Assembly: GCA_963693315.1 (NCBI GenBank)
Contig: OY856187.1
Coordinates: forward strand, 113,848,437-113,912,436
From: Diogma glabrata
Taxonomy: Eukaryota; Arthropoda; Insecta; Diptera; Cylindrotomidae
Direction of reading: 5' to 3'
Length of the DNA: 64,000 bases
A model generated the notes under the pieces. The model was not told the DNA's origin. It saw nothing but the letters and a program-made list of their open reading frames with translations, and ran no database searches. Within the stretch, counting starts at the first letter, position 1. Each line of letters starts with the position of its first letter. The position numbers and the translations under genes are program-made. This document shows, in pieces, positions 10,688-23,345 of the stretch.

Positions 10688-10980
10688 ATTGGCGGACCTG
10701 ATGAATTCAACATATCAATCGTAACCACACATATAACCCCTTTTATGGTTGCAAACGATATACATTTGATGGATAGGATCCTATTTGTTCGGTATTATTT
10801 AAAAAAACTTTACAAGGATCGCGTTTGAACATATACACGCTATCCGATGAAGCACCAAACACGATGTATTTTTGGAGATACATCACAACATTTATACTTG
10901 ATGCGTTGTGTTTGTTTTAGAGGTGAATTGACTATGTCCGATAAATCTTTTAAACTTAATAATAGAAAACTTTCACACAT
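10688..10980 (-). pseudogene. HPS5 (pink)-like pseudogene, N-terminal part
   Basis: Minus-strand reading from an ATG at 10980: MCESFLLLSLKDL, then QRIKYKCCDVSPK. After a one-base shift in the T5 run at 10868-10872 it reads YIVFGASSDSVYMFKRDPCK. A further shift gives IPNK with an in-frame stop, and another gives ATIKGVICVV and SSGPP up to the LTR. This is the start of an HPS5-like WD propeller. After removing the LTR element and one ATTG, the frame runs directly into the part at 4556. The ATG plus leader-like position suggests the copy begins at the gene's true start. At least three frame breaks make it a pseudogene. The lack of introns over both parts suggests retro-origin, though an intron-poor parent is possible. 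Confidence 0.7.
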
Positions 10981-11089
10981 TTCTCCTTTTATAAAAAGAA
11001 CAATGAATAAATTAATTCAATTAAAGGAGATAAAATAGGAAACTGTTGACCTTCGTCTACATTGTTATATAAAGGAAGTATAATATAGA

Positions 11090-11275
11090 CATTGACTCCC
11101 AAACATGTATCCGATGAACCCTCTCACACATTCCCACTCATATACCCACGCATCCGGAATCATTCATACTTATTAAAAAAAATCAAAATTACAATTCAAC
11201 TCACCCCATGGATAGTATAGACCTCACTCCTGTTCCCTTGGATTCAGCCAATCATCTTCCCCCAGGCTAACGGTG
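11090..11275 (+). repeat. CA-rich dispersed repeat, copy B (tail part)
   Basis: A C/CA-rich stretch (11116-11160) is followed by 'ttacaattcaactcacccc' and 'agccaatcatctt'. Both blocks recur on the minus strand in copy C (15765-15840) and the first in copy D (about 21650). The head of the repeat is absent. Confidence 0.6.
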
Positions 11276-11560
11276 TTGTATTATATGGTTTAAATATTCT
11301 GCCGCTCCAGCAACCGTCGATGGTCGTATGCAGGATCAATAATAGGTAGAAATCGTACACAAGATCCGATAGTAGTTAGATCCAGTGATCAAGAGTGAAT
11401 ATGGATTGATCGTTCGGTAGTAGTATGTACGACGGTTAACTCCGGTGACCGAGGTTGACAGATGAATGAATTGTTGGTAGAAGCAAACAGATATCGGTTA
11501 AATACACTAGAAGCAATCGATGGTCGGACGAATACCAGCAAATTTTGAACAACTCACCGG
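11276..11560. repeat. degenerate minisatellite-like tract
   Basis: Recurring motifs such as 'cgatggtcg', 'ggtagtagta' / 'gatagtagttag' and 'gttaactccggtgaccgag' / 'gttagatccagtgatcaag' indicate diverged tandem units of roughly 70-80 bp. As in copy C, the tract follows the tail of the CA-rich repeat directly. Confidence 0.4.
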
Positions 11561-14500
11561 ATCTGTTCGGGTGTTGTATCTTATGAAATCACTCAGCTTT
11601 CCTTTCAGCCACCAACCATGAACAGATTGTAAGTCACCCAAAGCGTATTCTCTTCGATTTAGGTACACGTAAATTTTCCAAAACAATATTATTTACAGCG
11701 TTATTCTTCTTTATTTTAATAGGATAACTCATATAAAGTTTATTTATACTAACTATGCATGACAACGTAAGTTAATTGTAATTAATTGGTATTTTATATT
11801 TTTCTTATCTTAATCGTTTTTTTGAATCAGTGGGTTTCTTTTTTTATTATTAATAGTAACAAATTTAATCAACAGCAAAAGGAAGAACAAATACACTACC
11901 GAACCCGGTTTGAGTTTAAGGAGAAATAAATTAATTATGATAGTGAAATTATGCTTGTGAGAACGCAGTGTAGCTCAAAATCAGTGTATTACACATAAAG
12001 GAATTATTTTTGGAATTCTAAATTTGTGTAGCGGAAACGATACCAAATGATGAGCATGGCTTGAGTATAAGACATTAAAAAAAATATGAAGACGACCCTA
12101 AAACAAAAATAGGAGTTTATGCTAAAGGCAAACCTAGTGTGAGCGGGACAGCGGTCCGAATTACAACACTGGAACCTGAATTACGCGTCATTACAAAAGT
12201 AACAAAAACCACCACAAACACATAGATATAAGCATAATATTTCCAGCCCGCAACATTGCGTTAAATCTCATCGCGAATGTTGTACGAGAAATATTAGTTT
12301 TTAAACCATTTCACAGGGTTATCAAGTTGAGTGAGTGTCTATTTCATTAAGTCATATTTTTGTTTTTGTTTTATTTCAGGTATCTTGTCGTAGGTGAGTA
12401 ACGATCTGGTTTTAATCTAAAGTTCAAAGTTATTGTTTATAAAAAGATGAAAAGATATTGTTGAAGTTAATACTTTCATTTATTTACCGAATAAAACTTA
12501 CTTGATGTTTTATTTTTATTACGTTATAAAAAATCGTTTCATGAAAAATAACACAATATCCAACTAATTTTAACGAGCAAAACCAAAAACTATTGTAGCT
12601 GAACAGTTGAAGAAGAAGCTTATGGTCTACATTCTCTTTTCAAACGTGATATCATACCGTTTAGAGCTTATTTTAGTAACGTATAAAACAATTTCTTTAA
12701 TTCGAATAATCAAATCGTTTGTTATACATATATATGAAAAGGTTTAATAGTTCAAAGATTTTGATTAATTAAATTAGTTGTTAAGTTTATCAAATTAAAA
12801 ATAATTAATTTAAGTTCATATACCACAACATAACAACAATGTCGTCCCGATTGATAGCTTAAGTGTAAATATTTAAATTAATTCAATAAACAATGCGAAT
12901 TTAAATCAACCGTAAAATCAGAATTATTAACCCAATTTGTGAGACTTGTGTGTCGGCATATCATCTATTCAATACAGTCAACTTTGTTGATCTTATACAA
13001 ATATATTGTACATATATTGCATTTCTTATACAATATTGTCACGCATTTCTCAACTAAAACATTCCTCAATAGTTTAGAAACTTTAACGGTGGGTTGTAGA
13101 AATTACCAGAATGAATACTCAAAACATTTATTTCAATTTATCTATTAAAATGCACTGGAATTTTTTTCGCTTTTCTGCGTACACAATACTGCATTTCGGT
13201 TACAATTGAATTTATCACTAATTGTTAACAATATCGCATTCTGATTCAAAATATTTTAGTTTCATTATAACTGTGGTGTAAATATTGTATAGTGGATCCA
13301 TTTTATTTTATATGTCGTCGTGATATTATTTAAAACTGGTCAGAAAGTAACTTTGGACGAATTACCATTTAGGCTTTTTTTAAATAATGGTATTCCGTTA
13401 GAAGTTGAACATGACTTGGATAGACTGTTTTGTTCACGTCAATAGAAAATCTGGAATTGTTCAGAAGTCATCTGGAATTTTTTTAAAATTAGGCTAATCA
13501 GGAGCGTGCGAAGGGCGGGAGTTGATAAGTTTAGTTTTTGACATTTATAAAATTAGGTGTAACTCATTATTTCGTTTTAACATGAACTACTTGTATAGTA
13601 GATAGATAAATGTTATGTAGGTGATGGATATTTTCTTTACCACAAATAGCAAATTTTTAATAATGCGGCATCATCCAAGCATTTATAAAGTTTGACGAGC
13701 TTCTATAGATGTAGAACACAAGTCGGTAAATCAGTGCAAATTTGATCTGGTTGCAGCTGTAGAAAATAATCACACATCAAAAAGCCAATATAGATGGGTT
13801 TAAAGACATCAGACATAAAAAACTTTTTTAACAAATGATAGATGTGAAAAATGATTCAATTGTCTCACTAATCCACTATCCTATTCCAGCACTATATATT
13901 AACATGAAAATAAAAAAAACACTAAGCATTCAAAGAAACTCCCTAATTCATATTGCAATTTTATTCTTTATTTCATTTTTGACCTACCTCAATAATCGAA
14001 ATTGGGTCGTACAAATATCATATCAATTGTTACGAAGCGGTTGTCCAATTTCCGTAATTTAGAGTCGCCCTACTTTCTCACACGCACTAATTTATAATAA
14101 CAAGAACTTTTGAGGTTGTTTTTACCCTGCTCAAACACAATTTCTTACATCCAGATTGTAATCATCTTTTGCATAAATTTTTTTAAAATTTTGTTACAAA
14201 GCAGGTGTGCAGTCTTTTTAGTGGGTTTCATTCAATCTACCAGTTAATGCTATCATTTTTTTGTTATCGTTTGAAAACGGCTTTTTTCAAACTATAAATG
14301 CCAGCCGATAGAGGTCTTCGGTCTCTTAGTCACAAATTCCTATTCGATTATTGTGTCAATTGGATGATGCTTGTTTTTCTGCTGTCAGTCGGTGAAATAA
14401 AATTAAAAAATGGATGGCTGCAAATCAATGCACCAGAAATAAAATTTAACTAAAATTAAAAGAATTTATAGTGTTAAGAATTAGCAAATTAATTTATTGG

Positions 14501-14990
14501 ATCCATAAATATTAAGCAAAACCCATGATCAACAACGGAGAACAAATCAAACGACAAAAGAAACATAAAATCTAAAACGTAAGTGAACCAAAAATTTCTA
14601 GTTTTGTTTGTAAGAATATTATAATATGTCTACCGCGTCCAAGTTAATGGAATTTAAAAGACAAAATTTATTGTTTCTCTAGTTAAGCTTCTCGTTTAGT
14701 AGTGGTTTGTTTTTTCTATAAATCAAACAAAACAAAACTTGATTACATGATTTTATGTAAAAACCAAAAACATAAATTAATTAGTGAAACTAATACAAAG
14801 ATTAAGTTTTCTTTTTGTGTAAATAAATAGATTAAGTTAGACAAAATTATCTGTTGTGAACTTTTTGTGTCTGTCATAGTTAAATTCTTTTTTTGCTAAT
14901 GGTTATTATTATCGAATAAATCAGTTGTTAAAATCAATCGTTTAAATGATTACTCATTTGGTGGTTCTTAAAAATCAAACTGAAAACCGG
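11561..14990. other. AT-rich interval without recognisable genes
   Basis: About 3.4 kb. Open frames here (for example 12939-13148 and 13835-14062) are short, AT-driven and match nothing I know. A possible 14-nt microexon is discussed separately (12380-12393). A TATAAA-like box at 14294-14300 has no gene I can attach to it. This could be intron or intergenic sequence. Confidence 0.5.
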
Positions 14991-14999
14991 CAATAACTC

Positions 15000-15680
15000 A
15001 GTAGAGTTCCTAGTACTGTCGTATTGGTCAGATCTTATTTTCGTTTTACCAATAATAATCATTGTATCTGGCGTTGCATATAACTTCGATCACCGTTGCA
15101 TGTACCAGGAGTTTGTATCTCACGGCCAACGATCAGCACTCAACAATAGTTTTATCAATCAACTCTAGTGACCATTTTAACTCCGAGTGGGTATACTTCA
15201 TCCAACATTATCGACATTAAGGGTCTGTATATCCTTGGCGTTGCTCGTCGTGTAACAGCGTTTATACTGATTATCTATACTAACATCGAATCATCGCTCA
15301 ACAATAGCTATGTGCATGAGACAATAGGCATTGCAGTACCCGTACCGTTCAACGTTCATCCATGGTTGTCTATAATTTCACATTTTGATTATCAACCGAT
15401 ATATATTCGGTCAACAGTACTTGCTACCTTAAATATTTTATTATCATTGCCACTCAACGCCCATCTATAGTTATCAATAATATCATATTTTGACTATCAA
15501 CCAATATATATTCGGTCAACAATACTTGCTACCATAAACATTACATTATCATTGCCGCTCAACGTTCATCTATAGTTATCAATAATATCAAATTTCGATT
15601 TTCAACCGATATATACTAATTCACCAGTACTTGCTACCAAAAGCTTTATATTGCCATCACCGCTCATCGTTCATCTATAG
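15000..15680. repeat. 105-bp minisatellite
   Basis: The block beginning 'aacgttcatc' recurs at 15351, 15456, 15561 and 15666, exactly 105 bp apart each time. Each unit contains 'atcaaccgatatatattcgg' or a close variant, then 'cttgctacc' and 'attgccgctcaacg'. More diverged material with related motifs extends left to about 15000. It lies directly downstream of the tail of repeat copy C (read on the minus strand). Confidence 0.85.
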
Positions 15681-15764
15681 TGAAAGCATCCAACAACATT
15701 AACTATTTTCATCACTAGCTGGTATATGCTCTTTCATTATTGTCTGATCCTCATCATATTTTGG

Positions 15765-16423
15765 CACGGAGAGTAAGATGATTGGCTAATTAAACTTAAA
15801 AGGAGCGGGATCCAACCACATTATGGGGTGAGTAATTTTTGTTTATACCTGTGAGTGTGAATGTGTGAGTGTAGGCTTAGGTGCGGGTGTAGGGACGTGG
15901 GTCAAAAACTTACTTATGGGCATGACCTATGTCATAGAGCTATGCACCATCCTTGGTTCATAAAATACAGCTTTAAATACTTACATTGTGGTAAATCTGA
16001 ATCTAAATTTTCTGGCAATCGTCCTTACAGCCATTTTTGGGAGTTTTAGGGTTGTGCGAGTGTGTGCATGTGTGTGGATGTAGGTATGGGTGTTTTTGTA
16101 CATGTGTAAGTGAGTATGTGGGTGTGTGTAAGTGCTTGAGGTGCGATAGCGTATGAATGTGTGATGGGGTCGGACGTGGTGATCGCGGTTTTTTTTGCGT
16201 ATAGGGTTCGCAAGAGTCTTCCTGATTCACTTGTTTTTTTTGTTCTTTCATCCGCTTTAATTAAGAGTAACGCGTACTGTTCTGAATATTTGTATCGGAG
16301 CAGCAGGTAATTTTTTCTCGTCCCCACAGGCTGAAGCTAGCTTGGGGCTCAAATAACTCTACTAGGTGCGCGGCTTGCTATGCAACTTCGTTGATTTACC
16401 AATAAAGCAGCGATTCATTACAC
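15765..16423 (-). repeat. CA-rich dispersed repeat, copy C (fullest copy)
   Basis: Read on the minus strand from 16423: head 'gtgtaatgaatcgctg', the A-box-like region ('ttgcatagcaag', about 16381-16370), 'gatcaccacgtccgacccc' (about 16170-16188), a long CA-rich block (16070-16165), a second C-rich block (15855-15900), and the tail 'actcacccca ... agccaatcatctt'. This copy carries head, core and tail together and defines the unit of about 650 bp. Confidence 0.7.
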
Positions 16424-17394
16424 AATTAGAGAATTCGAAACTTTCATCAAAGTATTTAATGTTAATGATTTTGCGGTTGTTCAGAATTTGTTGAATGTGA
16501 AATTGTATCCTTTGATTTTCGTGATGGTATGTGTATTAATTTTTTGCGATGTGATTGAAAATAGTGCTGGGACAGATATCCTTTTGATAGAGGAAAAATT
16601 GTTATGATTTTTTTAATTAATTATCAAGTTGATGTAAAAAAAATTTAGTTTAAGGTGCTAATATATATGTTAGATCTGCTAAATTAGTTATTAATTAATT
16701 TTGTTGCGAAATAACAAAAAACAAACGTTGCGTTTACTAATCAAGAATGATTTCCCATTTCGAGCGACTGTAATGGTGGTACAACGTTTGAAACTGGGTA
16801 AATGTATTAACAACTCATGTACTCGATAATATTTTTCCACTGCATTTCCATAGTTTTAAAAAGATATTTTTTACTACCTTTCTGGGGATGTAAGCATAAT
16901 CACTCCCTATCGGTGGACTTGGCACTTCGACGCAGTGATGGGGCTCCGTAGACTCAATGATCTTATGAGCTACAATGGTAGGATCACCCATGCCGTAAGG
17001 TCCTACTTGAGAATTAAAGACAAGATCAAATACAAAACTCAAAGCTTAGCATGGCTAGAGGTCCTTGATCGTTAGTACGGAACTCTGAAGACCGGGCGCT
17101 CTTCAATTTTAGTCAATACCTCACCACAACACAGGGCTCTGTTGTGGCTGACCAGTGTACCTCCCTATTTTAAATGAATATTGTATGGAAAACAATAAAA
17201 TTTTAGATGAGAGCGATGCTTCTTCAAACCCATCACATAACAACAAAACTGTGCACCATGTCTTAATCTTGGATTATTCTTGATTTACCAGCTTATCATA
17301 AACTGACTAAATCTAGGACCAGACAACACACCTGTACGATATAGATAAAAGTCTTGTAATGGATAGCCTGGAAGAATGCTTGAACACAGTGTAT
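16424..17394. other. interval with a GC-enriched unrecognised block
   Basis: Positions about 16840-17165 are clearly richer in G+C than their surroundings and open on the minus strand (16815-17042), with a segment reading GPYGMGDPTIVAHK and VEVPSPPIGSDYAY. I do not recognise it; it could be the untranslated end of a non-LTR element or a decayed exon. The remainder is AT-rich and featureless. Confidence 0.35.
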
Positions 17395-17610
17395 TATAGT
17401 CTCTGATTCTTTAGTTGTCATTCGTGATTACCATAAGTAGCTTGTAATAGTTTTTTTCATCCATCATTAACAGACACCTTTTTCGTATAGTCTCAGATTC
17501 ATTAGTTGTCAATTTTCTTTTATTAACTGGTACCGCTCGTAATAGTTTCTCATCCATCCACCATCAATCGTCATATTTCTTATAGTCTCCGTAACCCATA
17601 GTTTTTTATT
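17395..17610. repeat. 93-bp tandem repeat, short array
   Basis: 'tatagtctc' starts at 17395, 17486 and 17581 (spacing 91 and 95), followed in the first two units by 'gattc.ttagttgtca' and then 'cgtaatagttt/cttgtaatagttt' and 'catccatc'. About 2.3 units. Confidence 0.65.
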
Positions 17611-19480
17611 TTTCAAAAAATTTAACTAAATTTTCATTAGCTGGACAGACGCATTTGAAGAGAATTGAACTAATTGCACTAATTAATTTGAAATTGTAAT
17701 TAATTAAAAATTTTCACTACTTATGGTAAACTTAAATTTTAATCGAAAATTGCCTGAATGTAAAATTTTCCTTAAATATTATCTATATAAACATTATAAT
17801 TTAATTTTACAACCCGCTAAAATTGACTCACACTGCGTTTCCATCCGATTAATTTCACTATACTATTTGATTTTGGATTCTCCATATACTAACCGCTATT
17901 AAACGACAAAGTTTTCAAACCTCATAACAGCTGTGCGTATTTGTCCAATCGTCAACATACAAAGAATTACTATCTTGCTTTGTTAAACATTCGATTTATC
18001 TTTGTATGAATATTTTGCTTCAAACAATCTTTCCGTTATGGAACTGAACTTCACTGTGCTGATATAGTAGATTGTAGTTTTGTAATACCTAAATACCATA
18101 ACATCGATTGAACTTGCATTTAATTCATTTTAAATTCAATGTTAAATGTTATTAATGTATCGGAAATGATTTGTGTCGCAAAATTATTTTTGTGCAATAT
18201 TACTAAATCATAAACAGTTTTGTGTAACCATAAAAATTCCTAACAATTATATGCTTGATGTAAAATTAATTGTCTTACATCTAAAACCCTGTTTTCGAGT
18301 TTTTTCGATACTGAAAATTTTGGCTATATAATGAGCCACTGTAACTTATTCATTCTCTTATTCTATTACATTTGCATAGAGTCGTTTGACGTCTCTTATG
18401 TCTTCACTTCTATATTGTGGATATCAAACTCGGAATGTTGGAATTCACGTGTTTTATCTTTGTTTAAAACCTAATTTCGGATTAATTAGTGAAGTTGTTT
18501 TTTTTAAAATTAATGTTGTAACTTAGTTTTCAATTAGTGTAATTTTTCTAATAAGTTTAAATCGTCGTGATGCTAAATACGTTGTTTTGTATAAGTTTAG
18601 CACTAAACGGTAATAATACTTAACCAAAAAAAAATATTGCTTGTGTATCTGTCTTTACTATTTGTGGTGCATATAGTTATAACTTAAAAATTGCTCTATG
18701 GTGAATTTTAGCTTTTTTCTAGTCATAAATTTGAAATAAAAAAGTAAATAATAAGAAAAGAATATAATAATTAAATTAGTTAAGTATTACGATGAAATAA
18801 CTGTTTATATATCCTGTGTTATAAAAAGGTAAAATTGTGAATAAATTATTTATACATGTATATAGAACTTGTAGTAGTGGTTGTATAAGTGACTTCACCG
18901 TATTGACCTACATCAACTGTTTATGTTCTTTTTTTTAACTGTATAAACCAAAACAAAAAGTCGTAAGTTTCTTTTGCTTGTTAATTTATTGTTGTGTTTA
19001 CGTTTATGTACTAAAGAAATAAAACATTAATTTATTGGTAATAAATTTTTATTAAAATAATAAAACAATCAGTGCTAGCATGGTAATCTATGGATCTTAA
19101 TTTTCAATATGAGGAAACTAAATTTAACAAAATTTGAGTGATAGAACTGAAAAGATAAAGAAATTCAATAATGTATTTTAATTTTTGAAATGGGTGTAAG
19201 AAAAATCCATGACCTGCCCTTGTTGGCTGTAATACTAACATAACCAAAAATTTTGATTAAATTAATACGAAAATGTTTGTAAAACAACCTTAGGTGAAAG
19301 AGGACATGTCAAGATTATCCGATAGCATCTATATTTTTGCCCAATAGGATGTGTGATCTAACTATATCGAACGCCTTAGTATGGGAATAAGAACAATTGA
19401 GTTTTTTTCTAAATGTTATTAAAAGGGAATATAGTTCCGACGAAGATTACAAAAAGGAGCGCAACAGTTTTAAATAATTT
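17611..19480. other. AT-rich interval, no genes recognised
   Basis: No coding region is supported. A TATA-type core (GGCTATATAATGAGCC, 18322-18337) stands out but nothing recognisable follows it. Several T/A homopolymers occur. Confidence 0.5.
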
Positions 19481-20130
19481 GTGATATTACTGCCGTATAG
19501 TATTTCGCCGCATCTTTGGTATCATAGTTTTACTGTTACCACTGTATATTTGGGTCATATTACTACTCAACGTTTATGTCAAGTTTTGCGGTTGCTACCG
19601 TAGACTTCAACTCATCATTTGTAAATCATTTTTGCTGTTACCACCCAACGTTTATATCAAAAGTTTGTTGTTGCTGTCGTGTGTTGTATCCGTTGAACTA
19701 CATCATTTATATCAAGTTTTGGTGCTATTACTACTATCTCCAAGTTTTATTATTACTGCTGGGTAGGTTACATACTGCGACGCAACTTTGATATTAAGTT
19801 TCTTTTTGCTGTCATCAAATCTACAGTGTTATCAAATCATCTACTTTATTACTTTTACCTCAACATTGATATCCAATCTGTACTATTGCTGCGGTGTATT
19901 ATACATGTTTCGATACAACATTGGTGTCAAAATTCTGCAATTGCGGCCATATATTATACCTATTGAAACGCAGCATTATTATCAAGTTTTTTGGTTGTCA
20001 CTACACATTACCAACCATCATTTACATCAAAGTTATACGATTGCTGCCATATATTTGACATCTTTCTAGCCATCATTAATATCAACTTTTTGGCTGTTAC
20101 TATCATCTATTTGGCTTATTTCAAATCAAC
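19481..20130. repeat. degenerate minisatellite, unit about 55 bp
   Basis: The motif 'atcaagtttt.t.gttgctg' and variants recur around 19576, 19654, 19709, 19792, 19868, 19926, 19981, 20027 and 20080. Spacing varies from 46 to 83 bp. Units are heavily diverged. The open frames that cross this region are by-products of the repeat. Confidence 0.65.
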
Positions 20131-20510
20131 AACGATTTCAATTATTTGCTTGGTATTTATCCAAATTATTCAACTGCAATCATAGATTTTATTCAACGAA
20201 TGTTCACCACAATTATTTGTTTGATTATTCAACTATAATTATAAATTTTATTCAACGATTTCGATTATTTGCTTGGTATTTTTTCCAAATTATTCAACTA
20301 CAATCATATATTTTATTCAACGATTGTTCATCACCATTATTTGTTTGATTATTGAACTCTAATCATAAATTTTATTCAACGATTTCGATTATTTGCTTGG
20401 TATTTACTCCAACTTGTTCAGCTGTATTCATAAATATTATTCAACGATTTCAATTATATTATAAATACTGCGGCATATTAGTTCTGACTCATTCAACTAT
20501 AATTGAGTAC
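20131..20510. repeat. 123-bp tandem repeat
   Basis: 'aacgatttcgattatttgct' (one mismatch in the first unit) starts at 20131, 20254 and 20378, spacing 123 and 124 bp. Each unit itself contains two related halves with 'ttattcaac'. It continues the minisatellite region to its left. Confidence 0.8.
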
Positions 20511-20575
20511 TCATATCAATTATTGGCTTGGAATTTGTGCAACATCTACAACTATATACCGGAATTTTTATAACG

Positions 20576-20577
<2 letters not shown>

Positions 20578-20626
<49 letters not shown>
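20578..20626. repeat. (TA)n microsatellite, left of palindromic element
   Basis: About 24 TA units. Together with the tract at 21391-21561 it flanks the palindromic element, as if the element had inserted into one TA array. Confidence 0.95.
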
Positions 20627-21563
<937 letters not shown>

Positions 21564-21639
21564 CCTGGGTGGTTGTGCAACCTGTTCAACTATGCAGCAG
21601 TGCTGATGGAAGGCTGAGACAAGCTGGACTTGGAGGTAG

Positions 21640-21997
21640 GAGGATATAACCATGGGTGAGTGTAATTGATTTTGTTTTCGTCATTCTTTTGATATAGGGG
21701 TGTGAATGAGTGTGTTTGTGTGTGTGGGCGTATGTGAGCGAACAAGGGGGTTGAGCGTGCCGACCGTGGTTCTTTCGTAGAAGGGGGTCGCCAGAGTCTC
21801 ATTTTCGCACTTGTATTTGTTTCCATTTCTGATCTATTCTGAAAATTGCGTACATTTCTGCATTTGTGCTGAAGCAGCAGGTCTATAATATCTCCTACTC
21901 ACGATGATTGAGACTAAGTCGAAAGGCAATACAACAAATCTAGGTACGCATCCTGCTAAGCCACTCCCATTATCATCTTGAGAGGCACTTCATTACA
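21640..21997 (-). repeat. CA-rich dispersed repeat, copy D
   Basis: On the minus strand: head ending 'tgtaatgaag' (about 21990), a block resembling 'gcatagcagg..gcgtac' (about 21950), 'agcacaaat' (about 21870), 'gcgaccccc' (about 21785), a short CA-rich core (21700-21735) and the tail 'actcacccatgg' (about 21650). The 3' side then meets the TA array and the minisatellites at 19481-20510. Confidence 0.65.
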
Positions 21998-22099
21998 GTC
22001 TCTGGTACCCAAATTAAGTTTCGTCCAGTTTAATCTGTACAAGTCAGAAATGGCCTCAGTTAATCCGAACTGATAAATTTAACAGGATGCTCACGATCT

Positions 22100-22690
22100 T
22101 GTGTTCATACAGCAGCTATGGAGAGACAGTAGAAGAATAAAAGGTCTAGCAACAAACAAAAACACAAAACTGATCTATTTCTCAAAAGTGAAAAGACCTA
22201 GAACCGGTATTCGTTTTAACAAACATCTGAAAATATTTCCTTTGAATGAATTTATCTGCAGAGATTTAACAACCGTCCAGATAGAAATTCGTCTTCCTCA
22301 ATGTAGATGTCCAAAGTTTATTTTAGCTTCTGCAAACTTTCCTACTGAGCGAGACACCACCAGAAGTGGAAGAGAAGCTCATCAATAATAACCAATACAA
22401 CCTCCTAATAGCGGGCGCTGCTAATGCTCATCATACCGTTCAATTTTTGTATACAAACAATATGTTTATTGCAAACAAAGGTAATGAACCGTCTTTTAGA
22501 AATGTAAAATGGTCCTTGACCAGAATAACCAGCTAGGAACTTAACACAACGTACCTTTATAATGATGTAAATAAATGCAGTAGTATCAACTCCACATTTG
22601 AGCTTGACTTTGCAGCAAACTATTCACAAGATAATATCACTGAAGCATAATACTCTAATAACTCAATCAAAAAGATGCAGAGATGTACCT
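22100..22690 (+). pseudogene. non-LTR endonuclease domain relic (R1/I-like)
   Basis: Fragments of an APE-type endonuclease: RFNKHLKIFPLNEFICRDL, FILASANFPTERDTT, then after a stop LLIAGAANAHHT, NNMFIANKGNEP. The order matches the EN domain of R1/I/LOA-type ORF2. A closely similar EN relic on the minus strand lies near 38050-38360 (KRLKVFPLTEFIYRDLTTAQ), so both probably come from one family. Several stops; no RT follows. Confidence 0.65.
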
Positions 22691-22799
22691 AGGTAGAATG
22701 GTAACTTGGATGGTTAATTTAATAGAGGTAGAATGGTTAATTGGATAGAGTACCGAGTATCTCTGACATATTTTTACTTTTAATGTCTCACCTATTTTA

Positions 22800-23120
22800 T
22801 TTATTTTATTAATCTCAATAGCGAACAGCTTTTATGGAGTACTGTTCTCAATTATGGGGTGGAACTTATTATAGTATTTGAAGTGCCTTGATTCTGTTCA
22901 ACGCAGAACTATTAAACTGATTGACAACTCAACTCTTACTAATGAGCTTCATTCTTTACAGCACAGACAAAATGTTGCATGATCTGACAATTTTCTACAA
23001 ATACATTATGGATGAACGAACTTCTGAAGAGATTAAATCATATTTACAGAGTTGGAAAATAATGACTACACCTGGTGATTCTTCAGTGACTGTTACTGCT
23101 ACTCTAGAGACTGTCAGTTA
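22800..23120 (+). pseudogene. C-terminal relic of the jockey/CR1-like family A
   Basis: Frames read ECAFMEYCSQLWGG (by homology), LTNELHSLQHRQNV-type and LTIFYKYIMDERTSEEIKS. This matches the end of the large ORF at 61413-63998 (ADLTIFYKYIMDERASEEIK). The copy is broken by frameshifts and lacks the last 50 or so residues. Confidence 0.7.
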
Positions 23121-23345
23121 GCGACAGCTTTGGCTAATGGTAGCTGATAATCTCCTAACCAATCTAAATGATTCTGACTTCAACGTCCCGTCCCGTTTTC
23201 AGAGATGTTTTCGAGTGTCCCCAAAAAGTGTCTTGGGGACGGCCAAATGTCCCGATTTAGATTTATTATAAAAATCAAAATTAAATTTTTTATTATGAAA
23301 ATCAAAATTATATTTATTTTATGGAAAAATTTAATCAAATAATTT

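Noticed and set aside
13835..14062. 75-codon frame in the gene-poor interval
   Set aside because: AT-driven composition, no motif, no neighbouring exon signals.
16003..16327. Thr/His/Pro-rich minus-strand frames
   Set aside because: They cross the CA-rich core of repeat copy C and are repeat-driven. The same holds for 3593-3820, 21590-21826 and 59916-60164.
20131..20510. Regular repeats that could be mistaken for a CRISPR array
   Set aside because: Units are contiguous without unique spacers, in clearly eukaryotic DNA.
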